Origin: Chloranthus sessilifolius
Lineage: Eukaryota; Streptophyta; Magnoliopsida; Chloranthales; Chloranthaceae
Reading direction: 5' to 3'
DNA length: 64,000 nt
Assembly: GCA_021018995.1 (NCBI GenBank)
Contig: CM037587.1
Coordinates: 18,973,366 to 19,037,365 of the forward strand
Position numbers and translations under genes: made by a program. The first letter of the stretch is position 1. Each line of letters opens with the position of its first letter. The notes beneath the pieces are model-generated. The model did not search any database. It had not been told where the DNA came from and worked only from the letters and a program-made list of their open reading frames with translations. Positions 11,563 to 22,375 of this stretch are shown here, piece after piece.

Positions 11563-13079
11563 CTAGAATGGTCACAGATCATCCTAGAGGTTATCCTAAT
11601 CCCAAGGTTGACAGAACATGAATATTGTTGTTGTCACCATGGTTGGAAGGCTACAAGCTCAAGCAAACATGAGAGTATCAAATCCCTACTAATTTATGCT
11701 AAAAACATAAAAAAATAAGGATTAAATGAAGCATTAAAAAATGTCTTCTCATTGAACATAAAGAACTTATAATGATTGCCCTCAAGGCAGCAGCCCTTGC
11801 AAATCCCTAAAATAGCTCTCTAAGCCTATACAAAACCCATTTGCAAAACATGAAATTAAACCTATTTTCTACAAGAACTTAGCCAAGCATTACTGCTATG
11901 CTAAGGCAAAAGAAAATGGAGGAGAAAGGGAAAAGAAAACCCTAACCCTAATCCTAAATGAGAACAATCTTTCCTAGCTGATCTCAGGCTATTCCTGGAT
12001 ATTTTACAAGAAAGATAACAGTTCTACTTATAAGAAATCCCTAGAACTTTTGTGTGCAGCAGCCAATCAGAACTGAGGATGAGGATGTGTGGAGGGGCTC
12101 ATCTGTGGCCCTTTGATGCCTCAGGATGAGTGGAAACAAATTAGAGCCTCGGGGTGTGTGCCCTAGAAGTAAGGAAATACCCAAAGTATCCCTGAGGTGG
12201 AGAATAGTAAGCTGGAATGGTGGGATCTTGAGCTTCGCATGGCTGGATGACTTGATTTTTGCATCTCAGGAGGCTCTATTGTAGCTGTCGCGTGGCTCAA
12301 TTTTCTGCTGAAGGCAGCTGGCAAAGATGGTTTGGTGCAGCTCGCGTAGATGAGCTCCAGGTGATGTAGCTCGCTAGGCCATCACTGGGCTCAAATGTGC
12401 ATCTCACGTGGTTGGATTAGAAGCTGAAGAAGATCACGAGGTTCACAGTGTGTATCTTGCACAGATGAATTGTAGCTCTCTAGGTTCCATTCCAAGCTCG
12501 CGCAGATGGGTTTCAGCATGAGCAGCTCGCTAGGCTGCTTTGAAGCACACGAGAATTGCGCAAGTAGATTATATGCCCTAGGTTTAGACCTTGCGAGATT
12601 TGCGCGAGCTCTTTTTTGGAATCTCCTCCGCCATTGAGCTGCGCGAGGTGCTCATGACCATTTAAGCACTGCAGCCTAAGCTACACGAGATGCTCTCGAG
12701 GCTCCTTTTTGAATCAATTGAACATCGTGAGATTTTCACGAGGTCACATTTTGTTGCCCTGCAGCTGTGCAATATCTGCTACTGCTGTCTTCTATGCCTG
12801 GGTCCACCTTCCTTCTAGTTGTTGGACTCCCAGGCCCACCAAAGCATGCCAAACTGCCCCAATGGTGTGAACCACCATGGTGCATCTTCTAAAAATCTAC
12901 CAGTCTCACAACTTAGCTTGTAAATCCTTCTTCTTGGCTTAAAAATGAAGGATTACAATAGTTAAGCTCTTATTTCTTCTTATCTACAAAACACACTTTA
13001 AAGATCATTATTAACATGCTCAAAGGTCAATTAAAGGCTAGGTTGACGGGTGAAAAATGGTATTTTTCAGTGCTCAACG
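11563..13079 (-). repeat. Partial Athila LTR, inverted
   Basis: Matches the minus strand of the LTR at 7720 and, colinearly, the LTR copies at 14713 and 18785, from 'tggtcacagatcatcc' to the LTR end 'tcagtgctcaac'. It lacks about the first 0.9 kb (plus-strand left side) and abuts the gag stub. Confidence 0.75.
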
Positions 13080-14712
13080 CACCCCCAAATCTAATCTTTG
13101 CTAGTCCTCGACCAAAGATAAAATTAAAAATAGTTATTCCAAATAAAAAATGTCACTTTCGTAGGGAGCACTGATGCATTTAGCATATGCATCAACCCTT
13201 TAAAACCCCTAGGTGATCCCTAATAGAGGAGTGATTTCTCCTAAGGGTTTTCAGTGGAGATATCTACAAATTTTACCAATAAAATAGTTAAATATAGTGT
13301 AGCCAATGACAAAACAGAATTTAACAAATAAAGTTTCATTCCACACCTATTCTTTCACCATCAGAGGAAATTACCATTGTAATGCAACCATTTAAAACTC
13401 AAAATCACATATATGTCAATCCATCAATCAGTTAACATTAGGAATTCAATGTGCACAAAATCAGTTCAAAGCTTGCCTTTGATTCATAAATCAGGTGTGT
13501 ATAAAACCCCAATGAAATTAAAATTCAAACCCATTCCTTACCAAGGCTATCTGTCAACAATGACAATTCAAGGGTGTTCACATTATCATCAGCTCAAGAG
13601 CAGTTACTGGCCCCAAATGGGCCTGCAAGCATGAGCATTGGCATTGCTTCTAAGTTCTGACATCCACATGACTTTTCACTATAGATTAGACAACTCCTCA
13701 TCTCTACATGATAACGCATTTCACTTTGGATCAACAAGTTCGTTTTAATGGATTATAATGTGGCTTGTGGGTGAGGTTTATAAAGAATGAAGGGGGTGGA
13801 ATGGATCAAAATTGAGAAATCAGCAAGTTAAGGAGGTGATTCATGACTTCACAACCTTCATTAAAGCACAACTTCATCTTCCTTGATATTTTTCAGATTC
13901 AAAGTGGCCAGCTTCTCCTCTTCTTTTCAATTTCTAGATGGCGTTCTTCTCTTGACTTCTCTCTCTTTTTCTCTTTTTATTTTATATATATATTTTTTTA
14001 TTTAATTTTTTTATGGCTGCCACACACATACCACTGCTACACTGCTGTTTATAGTTGCTTCTCTTCTTCTTCAACCAAATGTTGCACCCAACTCACCTAT
14101 CTTCAACTATTTCTCCTTTAACTTCTGAATTCTCAAAGTGAGGGTTAGGTTGAATCAGGTTATGAGGTCAAGGTACAAGTACTCTGGTGTTTGTCAAAGA
14201 AAAATTAGATTTAAAGGCTCAAAGAGTGTATACAGAAGGGCAGTTTTAAAAGGTTAGAATTTCAACCTCAAACAGTCCAAATGAAGGCCTTAGATCATTT
14301 CCTTAGTGTCATGAGGGCTGTCAATTAGTTTCAACTTGGGCCTAACTTCTAGTGAAAAGGGATTTAATCAATTAGTCCTTAGAACAGAAAAATTGCCACA
14401 AACACTGTTCAAAGAAAATTTGATATGCCCAAATCTCATTAGGTATGGTCTTCAATTTAACTCATGGGGTAATTTTCACCTTTTTCTCTCCTCTTAGGTT
14501 CACTAAGTACTAGCTGAAAAATTTTCCTTGATGTAAGCTTCATGGTGGTGCTAACTTTTCAAATTTCAGTCTTAAAAGTCTGCAAAATTTTTAATTTTTC
14601 TCTCTCTACAGGATTAGGTGAGAATTGATTTTACTCATCTCAATTACACCACCATTTTCTTTACTAAAATTAACTATTCTATTGGCAGTCCTACCCTGCC
14701 ATAGCAAAAGCA
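13080..14712 (-). other. Athila-type internal region without coding capacity (copy 1)
   Basis: About 1.63 kb between two inverted LTRs and nearly the same as 17143-18784. On the minus strand it begins with TTTTGCTATGGCAGGGTAGG after the LTR (a possible PBS, TGGCAGGGTAGG) and ends with the G-rich tract TTTGGGGGTG before the next LTR (PPT). It contains a long pyrimidine-rich stretch (about 13915-14010) and a well conserved block at about 13180-13260. No ORF of note. Looks like the internal domain of a non-autonomous derivative. Confidence 0.65.
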
Positions 14713-17142
14713 TGTAGATTGATTCGGGTGGGCTATTTTTATTTTATAAACTGATGATAAAGAATCACATAAAATGATGGCAAAAACTAAACAAAATGGA
14801 ATAAAAAATAGATGAACACAAGCACAAAACTAAACACACAGTCTTACAAGATCCAGGGACTGTTGTAGCCTATTTTACGAAGTAAGAGTTTGTCCCACAG
14901 GGAATGATGATCTGAAACCTTAAGGGTCGTATAGTAATCTCCAGATCTAGCTACAGATCTAACAGCTCTAAAGAGAGGGTGTTTAAGAGTCACAAAGCTA
15001 TACTAAAGCTAAGAATAGAAATAAACTACACTACAGAAAGGGTAAAATGAAGGATGATGATGGAGTGATAAAATGAAGATAAAATATGGAGAAGTAGATA
15101 GCTGTGGTTAACTCAGTTCTGCAACTCAGATCAAGATATGGATCTGTAGCAGTCCTTTAGATGGCTACAAGCACAACAACAAGGTAGAAGAATCTAATCT
15201 AACCCAGAGATGTGAACAGATCTTAGGGTTATAACCTGTCCACTTGAATGGTCATAGGTCATCCCAGGGACTTCATTCGGGCAATGAATTAAATCAGAAC
15301 ATGATAACCGTTGTAGACATTATGTTTCCAAGGCTACAAGCTCATGCATTCATAGGAGAAAACAGCCCTTGAAGATCAAGTGAAAAGTTCCAAGGCTGAA
15401 TGGGACTTTAGACTCAGCTGGTCATTGTTACAAAAAGGCATGCAATGATCCAACTCAAAAGTCTGCAACCTCTACACAAAACCAGATCTAGATACTGAAA
15501 AAGCAATGTAAAACAGAGGAGAGTCTGGCTCTGCAACAATCTCTCACCATGCTACAAGTTCAAGTGGAAAGAGGAAGAATCAATCTCAGCCCTGTGATTT
15601 AGACCAGCCTTAGGGCTATGATCTGTCCACTGGAATGGTCACAGATCATCCCAGAGGTTATCCTAATCACAAGGTTGAAGACAGAACATGAATCTTGCTG
15701 CTGTTACCATGGTTGCAAGGCTACAATCTCAAGCAACCATGGGAGCATCAAATCTCTATTGATTTATGTTAAAAACATAGAAAAATAGGGATTAAATGAA
15801 GCATTAAAAAATGGCTTTTCATTGAACATAAAGAACTTGTAATGATTGCCCTCAAGGCATCAACCCTTGCAAAACCCTAAAACAGCTCTCTAAGCTTATA
15901 CAAAACTCATTTACAAAACATGAAATAAAACCTTGCTGCTACAAGAACTTAGCCCAACATTGCTGTTGTGCTAAGGGAAAAGAAAATGGAGGAAAAAGGG
16001 AAAAGAAAACCCTAACCCTAATCCTAAATGAGCACTGGCTATCCTGGCTGATCTCAAGCTATTATTCCTAGATATTTTATAAGAAAGATAACAGTTCTAT
16101 TTATAAGAAATCCCTAGAAAATTTGTGTGCAACCGCCAATTAGAACTGAGGATGAGGATGTGTGGAGTGGCTTATCTATGGCCCTTGGATGCCTCGGGAT
16201 GTGTGGAAATAGACTAGAGCCTCAGGGTGTATGCCCTAAAAGTAGGGAAATACCCAAAGTGTCCCTGAGGTTGAGAACAACAAGTTGGAATGGATGGATC
16301 CTGAGCTTCGCGTGTCTGGATTACTTCATTTTTGCATCTCACGAGGCTTTGTTGCAACTGTCGCGTGGCTTAATTTTCTGCTGAAGGCTACTCGTGAAGA
16401 TTGTTTGGTGTAGCTCGCGCAGATGAGCTCCAGGTAATGTAGCTCGCTAAGTTGCCATTGTGCTCAAATGTGCATCTCGCGTGGTTGGATTAGAAGCTGA
16501 AGAAGATCGCGAGGTTCATAGTGTGTATCTTGCACACATGAATTGTAGCTCTCTAGGTTCCACTCCAAGCTCACGCAGATGGGTTTTAGCATGAGCAGCT
16601 CGCTAGGCTACTTTGAAGCGCGTGAGTAGACTATATGCCCCAGGTTTAAACCTTGTGAGATCTACGCAAGCTCTTTTTCTGAAGCTCCTCGGCCATTGAG
16701 CCGCGCGAGGTGCTCGTGACTATTTATGCGCTGCAGGCCTGAGCTACACGAGATGCTCTCGAGGCTCCTTTCTGAATCAATTGAACCTCGCGAGAGTTTT
16801 GCGAGGTCACATTTTGATGCCCTACTGCTATGCAATATCTTCTGCAGCAGTCTTCTATGCCTGGGTCCACCTTCCTTCTAGCTGTTGGACTCTCAGGCCC
16901 ACCAAGTCATGCCAAACTGCCCCAATGGTGTGAACCACCATGGTGAATCTTTTAAAAATCTACCAGTCTCATAACATAGCTTGTAATTCCTTCTTCTTGG
17001 CTTGAAAATAGAGGATTGCAATAGTTAAGCGCTTATTTCCAGTTATCTACAAGACACACTTTAAAGATCATTAATAACATGCTCAAAGGTCCATCAAAGT
17101 ATAGGTTGAGGGGTGAAAAATGGTATTTTTCAGTGCTCAACA
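14713..17142 (-). repeat. Athila-type LTR, inverted, full length
   Basis: 2430 bp. It starts TGTAGATTGATTCGGG and ends GTGCTCAACA (plus strand), so it carries TG...CA ends and the family's short inverted ends. The whole length matches the copies at 7720 (inverted) and 18785 (direct). It contains the telomere-like phrase CCCTAACCCTAATCC near 16008, downstream of the TATA box on the minus strand. Confidence 0.75.
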
Positions 17143-18784
17143 CACCCCCAAACCTAATCTTTGCTAGTCCTCAAGCCAAGGTAAAATTAAAAATAGTTAT
17201 CCCAAATAGAAAATGCCACTTTGGTATGGAGCACGAATGCATTTAGCATATGCATCAAGCCTTTTAAACCCCTAGGTGATCCCTAGGGGAGGAGTGAAGT
17301 CTCCTGAGGATTTTCAGTGAAGATACCCACAAACTTCAACAATAAAATAGTTAAACATAGTGCAGTCAATGATAAAATAGAATTTAATAAATAAAGTTTA
17401 CACCTATTCTTTCACCATCAGAGGAAATTACAACAGTAATGCAGCCATTTAAAACTCAAAATCACTTGTATGTGCATCACCATCAATTAGTTCACATCAG
17501 GAATTCAATGTGCACAAATCAATTCAAAGCTTGCGTTTGATTCAAAAATTAGGTGTGTATAGAACCCCAATGAAATTAAAATTCATACCAATTCCTCACC
17601 ATGGCTATCTTTCGACAATGAAAATTCAAGGGTGTTCACATTATCATCAGCTCAAGAGCAGTTACAGGCACCAAATGGGCCTGCAAGCATGAGCATTGGC
17701 ATTACTTCTAAGTTTTGACATCCACATGACTTTTCACCACAGATTAGACAACTCCTCATCTCCACATGATAACTCATTTCACTTTGGATCAACAAGGTCT
17801 TTTCAATGGGCTGTAATGTGGCTTATGAGTGAGGATTATAAAGAATGAAGGGAGTGGAATGGATCAAAATTAAGAAATCAGCAAGGTAAGGAGGTGATTC
17901 ATGACTTCACAACCTTCATTAAAGCACAACTTCATCTTCCTTGATATTTTTAAGATTCAAAGTGGCCAGTTTCTCCTCTTCTTTTCAATTTCCAGATGAT
18001 GTTCTTCTCTTAACTTTTCTTTCTTTTTCTCTTTTTATTTTATATATTTTTTATTTTGTTTTTTTTATTTTTTTTATTTTTTTATGACTGCCACACACAT
18101 ACCACTGCTACACTGCTGTTTATAGTTACTTCTCTTCTTCTTCCACCAAATGTTGAACCCAGCTCACTTATCTTCGACTACTCCTTTTCCTTCTGAATTT
18201 TTAGAGTGAGGGATAGGTTGAATCAGGTCATGAGGTCAAGGTGCAAGTACTCAGGTGTTTGTCAAAGAAAATTTAGATTTACAGGCTCAAAGAGTGTATA
18301 CACAAGGGTAGTTTGAAAAGGTTAGAATATCATACTCAAACTATCCAAATGAAGGCCTTAGATTATTTTCTTAGTGTCATGAGGGCTGTTAATCAGTTTC
18401 AATTTGGAGGTGCCTAACTTCTAGTGAAAAGGGATTGAATCAATCAGTCCTTAAAGCAAAAAAATTGCCACAAACACTCTTTAAAAAAAATTTGATAGGC
18501 CCAAATCTCACTTGGTATGGTCTTCAATTTAACTCATGGGGTAATTTTCACCTTTTTCTCTCCTCTTAGGTCCAGTAAGTACTAACTGAAAATTTTTCCT
18601 TGATGTTAGCTTCATGGTGGTGCTAAATTTTCAAATTTCAGTCTTAAAAGTCTGTAAAATTTTTAAATTTTCTCTCTCTACATGATTAGGTGAGAATTAA
18701 CTTTACTCAACCCAATTAAACCACCATTTTCTGCACTAAAATTAACTATTTTATTGGCAGTCCTACCCTGCCATAGCAAAAACT
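17143..18784 (-). other. Athila-type internal region without coding capacity (copy 2)
   Basis: About 1.64 kb, colinear with 13080-14712 along its length, including the conserved block (about 17250-17325), the pyrimidine-rich stretch and the TGGCAGGG-type putative PBS. Together with the LTR to its right it makes the second tandem unit. Confidence 0.65.
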
Positions 18785-21216
18785 AGTAGGTTGATTCGGG
18801 TGTGCTATTTTTGATTTTATAAACTGATGATAAAGAATCACATAAAATGATGGCAAAAACAAAACAAAATGGAAAAAAAAATAGATGAACACAAACACAA
18901 AACCAAACACACAATCCTACAAGATTCAGGGCTTGTTGCAGCAAGTTTTACGAAGTAAGAGTTTGTCCCACAGGGAGTGATGACCTGAAACCTCAAGGGT
19001 CGTATAGTAATCTCTAAAGCTCGCTACAGATCTGGCAGCTCTAAAGAGAGGGTGTTTAAGTGTCATAAAGCTGTACTAAAGCTAAGAACAAAAATAAACT
19101 ATACTAAAGAAAAGGAAAAAAGAAGGATGATGATGGAGTGATAAAATAAAGATAAAATATGGAGAAGTAGATTGTTGTGGTTAACTCAGTTTTACAACTC
19201 AAATCAAGATATGGATTTGTAGCAGTCCTTTAGATGGCTATAAGCACATCGATGAGGTAGAAGAATCTAATCTAACCCAGAGATGTGAACTGATCGTAGG
19301 ACTATAACCTGTCCACTTGAATGGTCGCAGGTCATCCCAGGGAATTCATTCAAGCAGTGGATTAAATCAAAACATGATAACCATTGCAGACACTATGTTT
19401 GCAAGGCTACAAGCTCATTCATTCATAGGAGCAAACAGTCCTTGAAGATCAAGTGAAAAGATCCAAGGCTAAATGGGACTTTAGACTCAGCTGGTCATTG
19501 TCACAGAAAGGCCTGCAATGACCCAGCTCACAAGTCTACAATCTCTAGACAATACCAGATCTAGATACTGAAAATGTAATGTAAAATAGAGGAGAGTCTG
19601 GCCTTGCAACAATTTCTCACTAGGGTACAATCTCAAGTGCAGAGAGGAAGAATCCATCTCAGTCCTATGATTTAGACCAGCCTTAGGGCTATGATTTGTC
19701 CACTGGAATGATCACAGATCATCCCAGAGGTTATCCTAGTCACAAGGTTGAAAACATAACATGAATATTGTTGCTGTCACCATGGTTGCAAGGCTACAAG
19801 CTCAACAAACTATGGTAGCATCAAATCACTATTGATTTATGTTAAAAACACAAAAAAATAAGGATTAAATGAAGCATCAAAAAATGGCTTTTCATTGAAC
19901 ATAAAGAACTTACAATGATTGCCCTCAAGGCAGCAGCCCTTGTAAATCCCCAAAACAGCTCTGTAAACTTATACAAAATCCATTTACAAAATATGAAATA
20001 AAACCTAGTTGCTACAAGAACTTAGCCCAGCATTGCTGCTGTGCTAAGGCAAAAGAAAATAGAGGAAAAAGGGAAAAGAAAACCCTAACCCTAATCCTAA
20101 ATGAGAACAGGCTATCCTGGCTGATCTCAGGCTATTCCTGGATATTTTAAAAGAAAGATAACAGTTCTATTTATAAGCAATCCCTAGAACATTTGTGTGC
20201 AGCAGCCAATCAGAACTACAGGCTGCTCATCTGTGGAGTGGCTCATCTGTGGCCCTTGGATGCCTCGGGATGTGTGGAACATATTAGAGTCTCGAGGTGT
20301 GTGCCCTAGAAGTAGGAAAATACCCAAAGTGTCCCTAAGGTGGAGAACAACAAGCTGGAATGGCTGGATCCCTTCGTGTGGCTGGATTACTTGATTTTTG
20401 CATCTCGAGAGGCTCTATTGCAGCTGTCGTGTGGCTCAATTTGTTGCTACAGGCTGCTCACGAAGATGGTTTGGTGCAGCTCGCGTTGATGAGCTCCAGG
20501 TAATGTAGGTCGCTAGGCTGTCGCTGGGCTGAGATGTGCATCTCGTGTGGCTGGATTAGAAGTTGAAGAAGATCACGAGGTTCACAGTGTGTATCTCGCG
20601 TAGATGAATTGTAGGTCGCTAGGTTCCATTCCAGGCTCGCATAGATGGGTTTCTGCATGAGTAGCTCGCTAGGCTGCTTTGAAGCACGCAAGAACTGCGT
20701 GAGTAGACTATATGCCCCAAGTTTAGACCTCACGAGATCTACACAAGCTCTTTTTCTGAAACTCCTCCACCATTGAGCTATATGAGGTGCTCATGACCAT
20801 TTATGCACTGCAGGCCTGAGGTATGCGAGATGCTCGTGAGGTTCCTTTCTGAATCAATTGAACCTCACGAGAGCTTCGCAAGGTCACATTTTGTTGCCCT
20901 GCTACTGTGCAGTGTCTACTGCAGCAGTCTTCTATGCCTAGGTCCACCTTCCTTCCTACTGTTGGATTGTCAGGCCCACCAAAGCATGCCAAAGTGCCCC
21001 AATGGTGTGAACCACCATGGTGCATCTTCTAAAAATCCACCAGTCTCACAACTTAGCTTGTAATTCCTTCTTAGCTTGAAAATGGAGGATTGCAACAGTT
21101 TAGCTCTTATTTCCTATTATCTACAAAACACACTTTAAAGATCATTAATAACATGCTCAAAGGTACATCAAAGGCTAGGTTGAGGGATGAAAAATGGCAT
21201 TTTTCAGAGCTCAACA
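18785..21216 (-). repeat. Athila-type LTR, inverted, full length (second)
   Basis: 2432 bp, starting near AGTAGGTTGATTCGGG and ending CTCAACA. Colinear with 14713-17142; in one 215-base stretch (from 15000 and from 19074) I count about 9 percent differences by eye, so these are old copies. Confidence 0.75.
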
Positions 21217-21697
21217 CACACCCAAACCTAATCTTTGCTAGTCCTCGAGCCAAGCTAAAATTAAAATAGTTATTCCAAATAGAAAATGTCACTTTCATAG
21301 GGACCATGAATGCATTTAGCATATGTATCAAACCTTTTAAACCGTTAGGGGATCCCTAGTTGAGGAGTGAAGTCTCCTGAGGGTTTTCAATGAAGATACC
21401 CACAAACTTCACCAATAAAATAGTTAAATATAGTGCAGTCAATGACAAAACAGAATTTAACAAATAAAATTTCATTCCACACCTATTCTTTCACCATCAG
21501 AGGAAATTAAAACAGTAATGCAGCCATTTAAAACTCAAAATCACATGTATGTGCAGCACCATCAATCAGCTCACATCAGGAATTCAATGTGCACAAATCA
21601 GTTCAACGCTTGTGTTTGATTCAAAAATTAGGTGTGTATACAACCCCAATGAAATTAAAATTCAAACCCATTCCTCACCAGGCTATCTCTCAACAAT
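21217..21697 (-). other. Partial Athila-type internal region (copy 3)
   Basis: Matches the first 480 bases of the two complete internal regions, including the conserved 'cctaggtgatcc'-type block near 21340-21395. It stops at 'tctctcaacaat', where the chromovirus E integrase begins. The junction shows no LTR end, so it is a rearrangement and not a clean insertion edge. Confidence 0.65.
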
Positions 21698-21901
21698 CAC
21701 ACCCCTCATGGGTGATATCTTCACAAATACATGATCACCGACGGTAAAGTCTAGGCTTGTTCTTTTGACATCGACATAGCTCTTTTGTCTGCTCTGAGCC
21801 GATTTAAGCCTCTCTCTTATCATACATACGACCGTGGCATTATCTTGAAGTAATTTTGGACCCAATACAAATATCTCCCCGATTTCTTCCCAGTTGATAG
21901 G

Positions 21902-22375
21902 TGTGATGACCCGACTTTTTCAATCCTTAAGGTATAAGAAAGGTCAGTTCATCAACTTATTGATTTCTCAATAAGTCGTAAAATTCGGACGGAAGCCGGC
22001 TGCATAAGCAAAGTTCTAAATAGAAGCATATCAAATAAAAGCAAGGACAAAAGCTCAACAAAGTATATCACTAAGAGGAACCAGGAAGAACCACCGGTGA
22101 AGGCCAATCCAAATACCTAAAATAGTGGTTCCTAATGATGGTTCCTCAAGTGTTATTAAAGATGACAAAACAATGGCCTTGGGCCCATAATTCAAAATAA
22201 TTCTAAACAAAAGTACCAAAAAGACAGTTTAAATCAGGGAAAGAACTCCTCTGCTGGACTCTGACTACATTCCTGAGGAGGAATTAGTGACCCTAGCAGA
22301 GGAGTTCTTTCCTTGATTTAGACTGTCTTTTTGGTACTGTTAGAACTTTTATGATTTTTGTCATCTATGAGAACC
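21902..22375 (+). repeat. Fragment of a different LTR inserted in element E integrase
   Basis: Begins TGTGATGACCCGACTTTTTC, an LTR-like start unlike the E and B LTRs. It interrupts the integrase-coding region, which is recognisable on both sides by comparison with element B (near 40190 and 40265). It contains the 43-bp foldback at 22213-22337. Its right end is uncertain. Confidence 0.5.
22213..22337. repeat. 43-bp inverted repeat with 39-base loop
   Basis: Arm 1 (22213-22255) starts GTACCAAAAAGACAG and ends CTCCTCTGCT; arm 2 (22295-22337) starts AGCAGAGGAG and ends CTGTCTTTTTGGTAC. I count two mismatches over 43 bases. Outside the arms, weaker inverted similarity continues ('gatgacaaaa' on the left, 'tttttgtcatc' on the right), so the original foldback was longer and has lost sequence on one side. 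Confidence 0.85.

Noticed and set aside
8822-20105. Telomere-like CCCTAACCCTAATCC phrases (8822, 11938, 16008, 20088)
   Set aside because: Two units only, in the same place in each Athila LTR downstream of the TATA box; a conserved LTR motif (telo-box-like), not telomeric DNA.
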